Positions 7,185 through 16,480 of a DNA stretch of 41,518 nucleotides are shown one piece after another (position 1 is the first letter of the stretch; each line of letters starts with the position of its first letter). The translations under genes and the position numbers were made by a program. The DNA comes from Nitrososphaerales archaeon (GTDB lineage Archaea; Thermoproteota; Nitrososphaeria; Nitrososphaerales; JANXEG01), in NCBI GenBank assembly GCA_025058425.1, contig JANXEG010000005.1:1-41518 (forward strand), read 5' to 3'. A model generated the notes under the pieces. It was not told the DNA's origin and searched no databases. It saw nothing but the letters and a program-made list of their open reading frames with translations.

Positions 7185-8717
7185 CTAATGCCATACCCTA
7201 ACGATTCTTGGATAGTACTCATTTAACACTCTCTCGATACTTACTCTGGGGATGAATGTGAGTAGAGCGTTCAATGAGACTTTATAGTACTTCTCTGGGT
7301 TATTCTTGTACAATGCCACGATCTGCTGTAATTTACTTTTAAATGCATCGTAATCGAGCATATCTATTCTTTGGGCCGTCGCTGTCCCCGGCTTGCTGAT
7401 ATAATCCAATATGTGTAAGAAGAGCCAACCATTTATATCATCCATAATCAACTCCATAACACCACCATCTGGGGATGAAAGTGTCGGTACACCATTTACT
7501 GCAGCCTTCATGTAACTCGTTCCACACGCTTCTAAGCCGGGAGATGGTGTAAAGAGTAGAAGGTCTATCGATTTGAGTATTTCTCTTGCCGTCGCCACCG
7601 TATAATCGGGAATGTAGATTACATTCTCCCTCTCTTTATGTAATCTGTAGCATACCTTCATATTTTCTAAACCGACGATATCGTGTGGATGGGCCTTTCC
7701 ACCTATAATAAAGACGGCTTCTTTATTCGATACTTCATCGATAGCTTTTATCACAAATTCGGGCCTTTTATATGAAGTAAAGCGCCTGCACCAGCCGATG
7801 ATCATCCTATTACCAATATCCACATCCTTATACCGTCTGATGGAATCGATGAATCTCTCCCGAATAGATTTCCGTATCGCTATAAAATCATGCATATGCA
7901 GATCGCCCTTCCCATAACAGGCCTTTAAATCGCCATCCATCCACCTATCTATAAAGATACCGTTCGTTACGTAACGAAGCTTCTCCGAAAAGTGTGGTAT
8001 GATCTTGCACATAGTCTCGTAATGCTTCGCCGAAACCGAAAAGGCCTCGCTGGAAGCTGCAAGTCCGATCTCCGTTAATGAGATGCTATCACTTATGAAT
8101 GTATATCCGAATTCTTTCTCAAAGAGCTCTTTCGGGAAGATCGGATGGCCCCAAGGCCCGGCCGTATGAATCACAACTCTATACTTCCCCGGAATCTTCA
8201 AGATTAATGGTAAGATGCAGGCGTAGCTCTCTTGAAGGTCTATATAATCGATTTCATCAACGCCTATGAATCTCCTTATAAATTCGGCAGATGCCTTCGC
8301 CAAGAGTACGTACTTGAAGAATTTTTCCTCGATATCTCTTTCTATGTATAATCGATTCACTAAATGATATGCCCAGTCTGGCTCCAAAGGTCTAAAGAAT
8401 ACCGCCTCAGCACTACCCTTCTGGTATCTGAGCGCTTCTACCTTCACACTCTGGCCCTTTAACTCTATAGTGAAGGTATCACCTTTGGTGAATTTATCTA
8501 AAAATTCCTTCGGCTGAGGTTGAGGTTTTGGTAATGGATTGCCCTGATCATCAAACTCATAATCCACGTAGCCTTCATGGTAAAGTAAGCATAGAACTTT
8601 GTAAGGTATGCCCAACTTTGCTGCACCATAAAATTTATCACCCTCTAAAACCCCAAGACCTCCAGCATAGGTATATCCTTCATCTAAAGCCAGGTCTGGT
8701 GTTATGCTGATTATCAT
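7185..8717 (-). CDS. glgP: Alpha-glucan phosphorylase (GT35), short archaeal type
   Basis: 510 residues, much shorter than the 750-850 of most bacterial and eukaryotic glycogen phosphorylases but like the compact archaeal enzymes. It would release glucose 1-phosphate from maltodextrin or glycogen using pyridoxal phosphate. The N-terminus has TYAGGLGVLEGDKFYGAAKL, the GGLG substrate loop. The central block is WCRRFTSYKRPEFVIKAI (compare the R-R-x-x-x-Y-K-R motif). The C-terminal part has GTSYMKAAVNGVPTLSSPDG, which holds the Lys that binds PLP in the family motif GTSxMK. The ATG start at 8717 has a TATA-like element 28 nt upstream. A glycogen synthase-like role is a less likely alternative. 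Confidence 0.85.
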   Translation of the reverse strand: MIISITPDLALDEGYTYAGGLGVLEGDKFYGAAKLGIPYKVLCLLYHEGYVDYEFDDQGNPLPKPQPQPKEFLDKFTKGDTFTIELKGQSVKVEALRYQKGSAEAVFFRPLEPDWAYHLVNRLYIERDIEEKFFKYVLLAKASAEFIRRFIGVDEIDYIDLQESYACILPLILKIPGKYRVVIHTAGPWGHPIFPKELFEKEFGYTFISDSISLTEIGLAASSEAFSVSAKHYETMCKIIPHFSEKLRYVTNGIFIDRWMDGDLKACYGKGDLHMHDFIAIRKSIRERFIDSIRRYKDVDIGNRMIIGWCRRFTSYKRPEFVIKAIDEVSNKEAVFIIGGKAHPHDIVGLENMKVCYRLHKERENVIYIPDYTVATAREILKSIDLLLFTPSPGLEACGTSYMKAAVNGVPTLSSPDGGVMELIMDDINGWLFLHILDYISKPGTATAQRIDMLDYDAFKSKLQQIVALYKNNPEKYYKVSLNALLTFIPRVSIERVLNEYYPRIVRVWH

Positions 8718-8739
8718 AACTCTATGTAACCTTCAAAAG

Positions 8740-8750
8740 TTAATAAACTT
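8740..8750 (-). promoter_or_regulatory. TATA-like element for the phosphorylase gene
   Basis: On the minus strand the sequence reads AAGTTTATTAA, centred about 28 nt before the ATG at 8717, the spacing of a leaderless archaeal promoter. The rest of the 266-bp gap to the divergent glycerate kinase is AT-rich with no gene that I can see. Confidence 0.45.
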
Positions 8751-8983
8751 AATGGGTGCAGATCTCTAACTAAAGAGTATTGAATTATAGAAGGATCACG
8801 TTTCAAGGATGGTGAGTGTAAGAGGGTATGAAAACGCTTGTGGATTTAATATGATAAAAATTTTGGATGTATTGATAATAAAAGAGCTTCGTCATGAGAC
8901 TCCTCCGTAACTTGCTTTCAAAATGCTTAATGAGAATATCATAATCTTATACTTAATAACGCAACACTAGTATTGTAATATCG

Positions 8984-10372
8984 ATGGGCGAGTCTGGACC
9001 GATTAAAAATAGAGCACAATTACTAAGGAGTGAAGAAACCGATTTAGAAGCGCGCCATCTTATCCTCGGAGCGATAGAAGCTGCACTATCATCGATCGAC
9101 CCCCAGAACTTGATCAAAGGGCATGTTAAAAGAGATGGTGACCGAATTCAGATCGATCATCTATCGATCGATTTAAAGGAGGTTGATAAAATCTATGTAA
9201 TCGGTGGGGGTAAGGCATCGGCACCGATGGCTGAAGCATTGTACAGTATCTTAGGGGATAGAATTCATTATGGAATAGTCGCCATCCCCAAATATCAACA
9301 TCGAAGGTTTTACACCGGATCGATAGAGTTGTTGAAGGCTGGCCATCCGATCCCTACGATAGAGTCTCTTTCTGCCGCATCGAAGATCTTAGAACTTACC
9401 GATGATCTGAATGAAGATGATCTTGTGTTCTGCCTTATTTCTGGTGGAGGGTCAGCATTGATGACATCACCTATAGAGGGTGTGACACTCGAGGATAAGC
9501 AGAGCATTACAAAAAGTCTGATACAATCGGGTGCGACGATCGATGAATTGAATATCGTTAGAAAGCATCTTTCAAATATCAAGGGCGGCAGATTGGCCCA
9601 GAAAATCTATCCAGCGAGGGTCATCAGCCTCATCATATCTGATGTTGTAGGTAATAGAATCGAAACTATCGCCTCAGGACCTACTGCCCCAGATCCATCT
9701 ACATATAAAGATGCGGTCGAGATCCTTAAGAAGTATGATATTTGGAGTAAAGCTCCAGAATCTGTTCGTAAGGTACTCGAGAAAGGAGTAGATGGACTAA
9801 TACCTGAGACCCCGAAATCTGGGGATAAGATCTTTGAAAGAGTACATAACTTTATAATAGGTAGCAATGATCTGGCATGTGAATCCGCCCTTAAGTATCT
9901 GGAATCGAACGGTTTAGATGCATGTATCTTAACTACACTCCTTGAAGGTGAGGCTAGAGAGGTCGGGAAGGTGGTATCGGCGATCGCAAGGTATATGAAG
10001 GTTAAGAAGTTGGGAGCAAGAGGTATTTCAATAGTACTGGGTGGTGAAACTACCGTGACAGTTAAGGGCAGTGGTAAGGGAGGGAGAAATCAGGAGCTCG
10101 TGCTCTCAGCCTGTAGATATATCGATAACGTAAGAGGTCTGGCCATAGCATCTGTAGGTACCGATGGTATCGATGGGTTTACAGATGCTGCAGGCGGTAT
10201 CGTCGATAGCTATACTCTGAGTAGAGCGAAGAGGATGGGGTTGAATGTCGAATCTTTTTTACAGAATAACGATTCGAATACGTTCTTAGAAAGGCTTGGC
10301 GATACTATTATCACGGGCCCCACAGGGACCAACGTCAACGATATCATTATAGCAGTACGTATTTTTGAGTAA
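8984..10372 (+). CDS. gck: Glycerate 2-kinase (GckA/MOFRL family)
   Basis: 462 residues. This family phosphorylates D-glycerate at C2 and serves the semi- or non-phosphorylated Entner-Doudoroff pathway in archaea. Diagnostic segments are IYVIGGGKASAPMAEAL (about residues 70-86), FCLISGGGSALMTSPIEG, ELNIVRKHLSNIKGGRLAQ, and the C-terminal MOFRL region with VLGGETTVTVKGSGKGGRNQ and ASVGTDGIDGFTDAAGGIVD. All parts are intact and the length is normal. The start is an ATG at 8984. No other Entner-Doudoroff gene is in the window. Confidence 0.93.
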   Translation: MGESGPIKNRAQLLRSEETDLEARHLILGAIEAALSSIDPQNLIKGHVKRDGDRIQIDHLSIDLKEVDKIYVIGGGKASAPMAEALYSILGDRIHYGIVAIPKYQHRRFYTGSIELLKAGHPIPTIESLSAASKILELTDDLNEDDLVFCLISGGGSALMTSPIEGVTLEDKQSITKSLIQSGATIDELNIVRKHLSNIKGGRLAQKIYPARVISLIISDVVGNRIETIASGPTAPDPSTYKDAVEILKKYDIWSKAPESVRKVLEKGVDGLIPETPKSGDKIFERVHNFIIGSNDLACESALKYLESNGLDACILTTLLEGEAREVGKVVSAIARYMKVKKLGARGISIVLGGETTVTVKGSGKGGRNQELVLSACRYIDNVRGLAIASVGTDGIDGFTDAAGGIVDSYTLSRAKRMGLNVESFLQNNDSNTFLERLGDTIITGPTGTNVNDIIIAVRIFE

Positions 10373-10462
10373 TTCTTATCTCTAACGTGAATTTTAAGGA
10401 CTTTAGGATGGACGATTTAAAAGACGATCTGAACTCTTATCAATATTGACAGAGAAGTTTAG

Positions 10463-10534
10463 AGGCAGGGATGGGATTTGAACCCATGTATAGTCGCTCT
10501 GCAGGCGACCGCGTAACCACTCCGCCACCCTGCC
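10463..10534 (-). tRNA. tRNA-Cys (anticodon GCA)
   Basis: On the minus strand the 7-bp acceptor stem is GGCAGGG/CCCTGCC, the anticodon arm is GTCGC-CTGCAGA-GCGAC with anticodon GCA, and the T arm is ATGGG-TTCAAAT-CCCAT. The discriminator base is U, the identity base for tRNA-Cys. There is no intron in the anticodon loop and CCA is not encoded. An AT-rich element about 30 nt upstream could be its promoter. Confidence 0.96.
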
Positions 10535-10900
10535 ATTTTTAATTAAATAGCAAAGGCGTCTTATTTAATTTACTCTTTTACATTCAATATTCGAGTCGAT
10601 ATAATGAGTAGGGTTTTTCGCTGTTAATCTGATTATAGGCTTTACAACCAATAAGGAACGTACCAAATACCAGGATCTGAACGATTCAACAATACTATAG
10701 AGAACCGTTGATACCGAGATACCGATGTAATGATCTTTTGTATAATTTTGTGCAAAAAAATAAAGATCTATGCATGTTAATAGGATATAACTTTAGAAAC
10801 TTTTCTGTGTGACTTACAAAAGATTTAAATAAAAAGAGTGTTAAGAGAAAGGTTAAGATGGTGGTGAAGAGCCTTATCATAAGGGTGGTTCGAGCTAGGG
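10535..10900. other. 366-bp intergenic region with the pyrophosphatase promoter
   Basis: It lies between tRNA-Cys and the pyrophosphatase, which are divergent. On the right, TTTAAATA (10824-10831) is a good TATA candidate for the pyrophosphatase gene, with an expected transcript start about 45 nt before the start codon, so that gene would have a leader. On the left an AT-rich element faces the tRNA. A 61-codon minus-strand frame at 10695-10880 overlaps the promoter and has no family likeness, so I do not call it. Confidence 0.5.
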
Positions 10901-12952
10901 ATGATTGGAGTGAACTTTGATCTCATCCTCACAGTACCGGTAATGTCTATCCTAGCGTTTGTAATAGCGGGTATCTCGCTATATCAATTGTTAAGGGCCG
11001 ATGCGGGTACGGGAAGGGTGAGGGAGATAGCTGAGGCGATATGGGAAGGGGCTAACGCATACCTATCGAGGCAGTATAAGACCATATGGTTAATAGCGGT
11101 GGTCGTAGCTGTAGCCTTAGCCTTTGTCCCCGGATTTGGAGGATGGAAGGCTTCTGTGACCTATATCTTCGGTGCGGCCTGTTCGAGTGCAGCAGGCTTT
11201 ATAGGGATGTATGCAGCTTTAAAGGCGAACTCTAGAACGCTACAGAGCGTGGTAAACTTTGGGATAGGCAGGTCCCTTCAATTGGCTTTCAGGAGTGGCC
11301 TTATTACGGGTATGTGTGTGGTCGGTTTTGGCCTACTCGGAGTATTTTCGTTTTATGTGATCTTTAAAGATCCTCACCTCGTACTCCCCTTCAGCTTCGG
11401 AGCCAGTACCGTGGCTCTATTTGCAAGGGTTGGTGGAGGTATATATACAAAGACCGCCGATGTAGGTGCCGACCTGGTAGGTAAGGTCGAGGCCAAGATA
11501 CCCGAGGACGATCCGAGAAACCCCGCAGTTATAGCTGATAACATCGGTGATAACGTGGGTGATGTAGCGGGTATGGGTGCCGATCTTTTCGAATCTTACG
11601 TCGCGAGTATGCTGGCCGCCATGATCATAGGCTACCTACTATGGGAGAAGTTTCCAGGATTGGGTTTGGGGATAATAGTATTCCCGCTCGTGTTGAGGGG
11701 CTTTGCGATACTCGCATCGGCACTGGCCGCCCTCTCGGTAAGTTTAGGTGCACGAGTCCGTGAACCGAGCTACGTTCTAACCTTCGCCACCATACTGAGT
11801 AGCGTATTAACGGCGTTGTTCACTTACTTCATTTCACAGATCATACTGGAACCATCCTTGGGCCTTCGCATTACATGGGTTGTGGTAGTTGGTTTGATAG
11901 TCGGTATGGCTGTGGGCCTAACCTCAGATTACTTTACAAATAGAATCTATCGACCGGCCCAATCGATAGCCCATGCTTCTCAAAGCGGTCCAGCCATAAC
12001 TGTGTTGACGGGTTTCTCAGTGGGTATGTTCAGCACTATCATTCCAGTAATATTCATCGCTGTAGCGATCATCGTGTCGTATTATATAGCGTACATCCCC
12101 GAGTACGGATTCTTGAGCGGGATCTATGGTATCACGATGGCCGATGTAGGGATGCTCTCCATAACCGGTATAGTTGTGGCCTCGGATGCCTACGGTCCGG
12201 TAGTCGATAATGCAGCAGGAATGGCCGAAATGTCGGAGATGCCCGAGAAGGTTAGAGACGAATTAGATATTCTAGACTCGGTCGGGAATACCACTAAAGC
12301 CATATGTAAAGGATTCGCGATAGGTTCGGCCGCTCTAACCGCTATCGTGCTCTTCGCAACGTATGCAGCCGTGACGAAGCTCGAACTCTCAGCCTTCAGC
12401 TTCCTTAACCCCCATACGTTCGCTGGGGTGTTCATCGGCTGTGCCCTTACGGTCCTCTTTATGGCGTTGGTAATACAGGCCGTCAGCAGGAACGCCTTCA
12501 GAATGGTCGAAGAGGTAAGGAGGCAATTTAGAGAGATACCGGGGATACTTGAAGGTAATGCTAAGCCCGATTATGCTAGATGTGTCGATATAAGTACGAA
12601 GGGTGCTCTGAAGGAGTTGGTAGCACCGGGTCTCTTAGCGTTGTTGAGTCCAGTGAGCTTAGGCATGATGCCAGAGGGTAAGATGATCCTGGGTGGATTC
12701 CTCGCTGGGAGTATCGTCGTAGGCCTCCTCTTCGGCCTCTTCATGGCGAATGCGGGAGGTGCATGGGATAACGCCAAAAAGTACATCGAGCTCGGCCACT
12801 TCGGAGGTAAAAGGTCACCAGCCCATGCAGCAGCTGTAATTGGCGATACGATTGGAGATCCCTTCAAGGATACCGCGGGCCCATCGTTGAACATAATGAT
12901 CAAATTGATCGGTATCGTCGCCCTTCACGTAGTGCCCCTTATTACACTATAA
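10901..12952 (+). CDS. hppA: Membrane-bound proton-translocating pyrophosphatase
   Basis: 683 residues with about 16 membrane segments. It couples hydrolysis of pyrophosphate to proton pumping across the cell membrane. The catalytic region DVGADLVGKVEAKIPEDD is followed by NIGDNVGDVAGMGADLFESY, with the Asp clusters that bind Mg-PPi, and the C-terminus has the third cluster, GDTIGDPFKDTAGPSLNIM. The residue that tells the two classes apart is Lys466 in GNTTKAICKG, where potassium-dependent enzymes have Ala; this marks the potassium-independent class. The second class position is Cys469 rather than the usual Thr. The ATG at 10901 follows a leader with GGGTGG and AGGG elements. Confidence 0.95.
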   Translation: MIGVNFDLILTVPVMSILAFVIAGISLYQLLRADAGTGRVREIAEAIWEGANAYLSRQYKTIWLIAVVVAVALAFVPGFGGWKASVTYIFGAACSSAAGFIGMYAALKANSRTLQSVVNFGIGRSLQLAFRSGLITGMCVVGFGLLGVFSFYVIFKDPHLVLPFSFGASTVALFARVGGGIYTKTADVGADLVGKVEAKIPEDDPRNPAVIADNIGDNVGDVAGMGADLFESYVASMLAAMIIGYLLWEKFPGLGLGIIVFPLVLRGFAILASALAALSVSLGARVREPSYVLTFATILSSVLTALFTYFISQIILEPSLGLRITWVVVVGLIVGMAVGLTSDYFTNRIYRPAQSIAHASQSGPAITVLTGFSVGMFSTIIPVIFIAVAIIVSYYIAYIPEYGFLSGIYGITMADVGMLSITGIVVASDAYGPVVDNAAGMAEMSEMPEKVRDELDILDSVGNTTKAICKGFAIGSAALTAIVLFATYAAVTKLELSAFSFLNPHTFAGVFIGCALTVLFMALVIQAVSRNAFRMVEEVRRQFREIPGILEGNAKPDYARCVDISTKGALKELVAPGLLALLSPVSLGMMPEGKMILGGFLAGSIVVGLLFGLFMANAGGAWDNAKKYIELGHFGGKRSPAHAAAVIGDTIGDPFKDTAGPSLNIMIKLIGIVALHVVPLITL

Positions 12953-13148
12953 CGAATACGATGAATAGAAAGTATCGATACCGTTTACTTTAAGGTAACA
13001 CTAACTTTTCGAATCGAAGATCTTCATCATCTATACCTCATTTCTTCCGAAGGCCCAACATCTCACATTTCACATTTAACATCTCATGATGAATCTTCAC
13101 GAATACGAAGGCGCCCTCCACATCTTTCATGTACCTTTTCTATCTTTT

Positions 13149-14081
13149 CTATCTTTGAAGTATCGCTGCGATCATAAATGGTAGAAGGACGGTGGCATCC
13201 CCATAGATCGTAACTCTATTCGCCCTAGGCTTTACCTTACCCCACGAAACCGCTTCTCTAACACGTGCACCGCTCAGACTACCATCGTACTCCACCGCCG
13301 TGGTAATCTCTACTACATAATCCAAACCACCTTTGAATTGATTCCACCACAACGTATGATGTTTACTTATACCTCCACCTATGATGAGTGCTCCAGACCT
13401 TTTCGCTGAAAAGATGATATCTGCCAAGGTCTGCTCATCCTTAAGGATACTCACTTGCAGATCCCTTCTTTGTGAAAAGAGCCATATCTGACTCCCTATG
13501 GCTCCATCCATCAGACCGGGTATTATTACGGGGATTCTATTCTTGTATGCCCAGTAAAGTATCGATGATTCGTTATTCACGTAACTACCGAGGAGTTCAC
13601 AAAGTTTTACCGATGAGATCTCTTTAATACCTTTGTTATAAAGCTCTTCAAAGAATGGTTGTAACTTCTTCTCTAACAGTATCCCATAGTTATCACGTGG
13701 AATAAGGATATTACCGAGGCGATGAAAGCCCCTTCGAAGGAGTTTCACATCATCGAGGTCCCAGCTACCTTCATAGTAATCTCCCCAGGAACGTGCTAGA
13801 TCATGATCTATACTACCTGCAGTGGTTATTATAACATCGACCATTCTGCGCTTCACCATTTCTTTCAATACCCCTCTAACACCGGTGGCCACGATCGCTG
13901 CAGGGAAGGATAAGAATTTGACACAGATCGGGTCATTCATCATATTCATCAGTATATTTACGCCTTCAGCAAAATGCCTCGCTACAAAACCCCCACATTC
14001 GCTCATCTCATCTATTATACTTCTAACTGAAGATGGTTCTTTTAGTGAGATATCTCTTACCGGTTTTAATGTACGATCCAT
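13149..14081 (-). CDS. dys: Deoxyhypusine synthase
   Basis: 310 residues. It transfers the aminobutyl group of spermidine to a lysine of initiation factor aIF5A. The N-terminal half has IDEMSECGGFVARHFAEGVN and VIITTAGSIDHDLARSWGDY (NAD site). The C-terminal half carries the catalytic Lys in GGGISKHHTLWWNQ, followed by VEYDGSLSGARVREAVSWGK and the final IYGDATVLLPFMIAA, all diagnostic. The start is ATG at 14081. aIF5A itself is not in the window. The gene is divergent from the NAD(P)H-hydrate dehydratase-like gene. Confidence 0.95.
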   Translation of the reverse strand: MDRTLKPVRDISLKEPSSVRSIIDEMSECGGFVARHFAEGVNILMNMMNDPICVKFLSFPAAIVATGVRGVLKEMVKRRMVDVIITTAGSIDHDLARSWGDYYEGSWDLDDVKLLRRGFHRLGNILIPRDNYGILLEKKLQPFFEELYNKGIKEISSVKLCELLGSYVNNESSILYWAYKNRIPVIIPGLMDGAIGSQIWLFSQRRDLQVSILKDEQTLADIIFSAKRSGALIIGGGISKHHTLWWNQFKGGLDYVVEITTAVEYDGSLSGARVREAVSWGKVKPRANRVTIYGDATVLLPFMIAAILQR

Positions 14082-14182
14082 CTTATCAACGAGTTAAAGT
14101 GTATTGGTAGGAAATAAGGATTGCAGTTTTTGTAGAGATTCGCAGATCTTCCGCATCTTTCAGTTGTACTTTTAAGTCTTTA

Positions 14183-14190
14183 TTTATAAA
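14183..14190 (+). promoter_or_regulatory. TATA box for the nnrD-like gene
   Basis: TTTATAAA centred about 30 nt before the TTG at 14217. It is too close (about 15 nt) to the upstream TTG at 14202, so it supports the later start. Confidence 0.5.
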
Positions 14191-14216
14191 TCAATTACGA
14201 ATTGGGAGGGTCGATC

Positions 14217-15071
14217 TTGGAGGGATCTTGGATTACGATCGATGATATTTCGAGAATATTTAAGCCAAGGATAGTTACACAGAGGAAGGGTGAGAATGGT
14301 ATCGTATGTGTAGTCGGAGGGAGCAAATTTCACCACGGAGCGCCCTTTCTGACTGCCTCAGCAGCCCTTCGAAGTGGTGTCGATCTTGTATACATAGCAG
14401 TCCCTCAGGTAATTTCATTGGCAATACGGGCACTATCACCAAACTTCATCGTTATACCTTATCCTGACGCAAAGTTAACAGTAGGTTGTGCCAACCGATT
14501 GTTAAAGTGGTTACCGAAGGTAGATTCATTGGCCCTAGGATCTGGTATGAGTAGGCAGAAGGCTACAGGCATGTGTATTCTGGTACGTGAGTTACTGTGG
14601 AAAGGTGTAAAGGTTTTACTCGATGGAGAAGCTTTGGTACATGATGTTGTTAAAGAGATCATCAATAAACCTTCGATAGTAACTCTTCACACCGACGAGT
14701 TTGAAAGGCTCTTCGGTGCTAAGTTGGGCGACTCGATCGATGAAAGGGTCGAAGTTGTGAAGAAGAAGGCCCTTGAATATGGTATAACGATTCTATTGAA
14801 AGGGGTTGTAGATATCATTTCGAATGGTGATAAGGTTACTTTGAATCGTAGGAGGAGCCCATTGTTAAGTGTAATCGGTACAGATAACGTACTTTCAGGT
14901 TTGGTAGTTGGGCTCATGGCGCGTGGTTATTCACCCTTTGATGCAGCCGTTATAGGAGCATTCGTAAATGGTTTAGTTGAGGAGAGGGTTGTAGAGAAAT
15001 TCGGTCTTCATGTAGCTGCGACAGATCTGATCGATGAATTGCCAAACATTTTGAAGACCTTTGATAAGTAA
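14217..15071 (+). CDS. nnrD: NAD(P)H-hydrate dehydratase-like protein (YjeF C-terminal domain only)
   Basis: 284 residues from the TTG at 14217, which has GGAGGG 7 nt upstream and a well-placed TATA box; a TTG at 14202 is the alternative. The fold is the ribokinase-like NnrD domain that repairs hydrated NAD(P)H with ADP or ATP. Typical segments are VCVVGGSKFHHGAPFLTASA, LDGEALVHD, TLHTDEFERLFG and the end of the active site. The epimerase half (NnrE) fused in many homologs is absent. The catalytic motif GTGDVLAG is here GTDNVLSG: the position of the catalytic Asp is Asn224, preceded by Asp223. The protein may be repurposed or may use Asp223. The methyltransferase gene follows 38 bp later. Confidence 0.8.
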   Translation: MEGSWITIDDISRIFKPRIVTQRKGENGIVCVVGGSKFHHGAPFLTASAALRSGVDLVYIAVPQVISLAIRALSPNFIVIPYPDAKLTVGCANRLLKWLPKVDSLALGSGMSRQKATGMCILVRELLWKGVKVLLDGEALVHDVVKEIINKPSIVTLHTDEFERLFGAKLGDSIDERVEVVKKKALEYGITILLKGVVDIISNGDKVTLNRRRSPLLSVIGTDNVLSGLVVGLMARGYSPFDAAVIGAFVNGLVEERVVEKFGLHVAATDLIDELPNILKTFDK

Positions 15072-15109
15072 TATTTGAATGGTAATATAGTAATATCTGG
15101 TGCATAGAT

Positions 15110-15820
15110 TTGAAGGTAGGGCTCGATAAAAGATGGCGAGAAGTGATCGATGTTTTAGATAGGCTCGTATCGATCTACGATAAAGGTAATTTTATAATCT
15201 CATTGGGCCGAGATATGCATTATCGGAAGGAAGGTGTGTTATTAGCGATTCGGGAAGGTGATTTACTACTCGATCTGGGTTGCGGCCCCGGTACGATGAG
15301 TAGAATCGTGAAGCAGAACTTCGATGTGAATGGAATCGTGATGTACGATGCTCTAAGATCGATGTTGAAAGAGGCGAAGAGGAGGTTTTCGGGTGAAGAT
15401 GATGTATCATTCATTCAAGGCGTCTTCGAATATTTGCCATTCAGAGATCGTACATTTGATAGCGTAACGTGCGGATTTGCCCTTAGAGATGCTAAAGATT
15501 TGATCGCTACTATAAGTGAGATCTCCCGCATCTTAAAGGATGGCGGCAGGGTCTTGATCGTCGACCTAGGCAAACCGAACACCTATATAATTAGGGTCTT
15601 TATCGGCCTATACTGGAGGTTCATCGCACCTATCCTTGCATCTTTATTCCTCGGTAGTGTGGGCAGATACTACTCTGCACTTTATTTAACTTATAAGAGC
15701 CTTCAGATCAATAAGATGTTAGAATCTTTACTGAAGAGGGTATTTGATGAAGTTGATCTTCGTACTCGAATGATGGGTGGCGTGGTAATCATAATTGCGA
15801 AGAAGCTAAATACACCATAG
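15110..15820 (+). CDS. UbiE/MenG-like SAM-dependent methyltransferase
   Basis: 236 residues. The class I methyltransferase SAM motif is LLLDLGCGPGTMSRIVKQNF (about residues 52-71). It is followed by VMYDALRSMLKEAKRRF, the post-II loop GVFEYLPFRDRTFDSVTCGFALR as in UbiE/MenG, and the motif III strand ILKDGGRVLIVDLGKPN. A C-terminal hydrophobic stretch (VFIGLYWRFIAPILASLFLG) suggests membrane contact, as expected for quinone methylation. The substrate is therefore probably a menaquinone-type or other prenylated molecule, but this is inference. The start is TTG at 15110. It may be co-transcribed with the preceding nnrD-like gene. Confidence 0.82.
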   Translation: MKVGLDKRWREVIDVLDRLVSIYDKGNFIISLGRDMHYRKEGVLLAIREGDLLLDLGCGPGTMSRIVKQNFDVNGIVMYDALRSMLKEAKRRFSGEDDVSFIQGVFEYLPFRDRTFDSVTCGFALRDAKDLIATISEISRILKDGGRVLIVDLGKPNTYIIRVFIGLYWRFIAPILASLFLGSVGRYYSALYLTYKSLQINKMLESLLKRVFDEVDLRTRMMGGVVIIIAKKLNTP

Positions 15821-15862
15821 GATACATGAAAGATATTCCGAGGGCTTTGAGGGCTTAGAGCC

Positions 15863-16315
15863 TTGAGAAAGCACAACCGTAGAAGATTTTTGGAAAGATT
15901 GATGAGGATGTACCCGAATTGCTCTCAAAGAGATGTCATGGATTTGGTAAATGCGATCGATGGTGATAAGTATTGGTATGTATATCCTAAGTTTAAAGAT
16001 GCTATATATGTGGTAGCCTTGAGCCGTGCGAAGATCCCTTTAGCCAAGGGCTTTCAAGCCAGAGCTACGTACGTAGGAAAGATCAGTGTCGATGCAAGGG
16101 CATCAAGATTCTGTAGAAGAGGCAGGGTTTTAATAGCGATCAGAGAGGGTTCGAAATTCAGGGCTGTGAGTGTTGTAACTTGGCCCGCATTTATAAAGTT
16201 GATGCGTGAGAGGGCGGAGCGAGTGTACGATCTATTGATTCGTGGAGGATTACCCCCATTCATCGGTTTGAAGCAGATCTCTCGATTGAATATGGATGTA
16301 GAAAATGTAGAATAG
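15863..16315 (+). CDS. Hypothetical basic protein
   Basis: 150 residues, strongly basic (N-terminus MRKHNRRRFLERLMRMYPN); no family recognised. A core of likely beta strands runs from KYWYVYPKFKDAIYVVALSR to RRGRVLIAIREGSKFRAVSV. A helical C-terminus follows (FIKLMRERAERVYDLLIRGG), then PPFIGLKQISRL. The pattern fits a small nucleic-acid-binding protein, but no motif proves that. It follows the methyltransferase on the same strand after 42 bp with a TTG start, so it may belong to the same transcript as the two genes before it. Confidence 0.65.
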   Translation: MRKHNRRRFLERLMRMYPNCSQRDVMDLVNAIDGDKYWYVYPKFKDAIYVVALSRAKIPLAKGFQARATYVGKISVDARASRFCRRGRVLIAIREGSKFRAVSVVTWPAFIKLMRERAERVYDLLIRGGLPPFIGLKQISRLNMDVENVE

Positions 16316-16480
16316 GTATTTTAGGTATTTAAAAGGTTGATGTGAGAGTGTAATTTTGAATTTAATTCTTAATCACGGCTCTATGTTTCTAAACCCTATA
16401 TAGATTAACTTTAAGAGTTGATATTGCACATTCTAACGATAAGATTATGATAAGGATCGTAAGATCGTTAACTTCAGAAT
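16316..16480. other. 165-bp gap between convergent genes
   Basis: AT-rich sequence between two convergent unknown genes. I see no RNA gene or repeat in it. Confidence 0.4.

Noticed and set aside
10695-10880. 61-codon minus-strand frame in the pyrophosphatase promoter
   Set aside because: Overlaps the promoter, no family likeness, and composition reflects AT-rich non-coding DNA.
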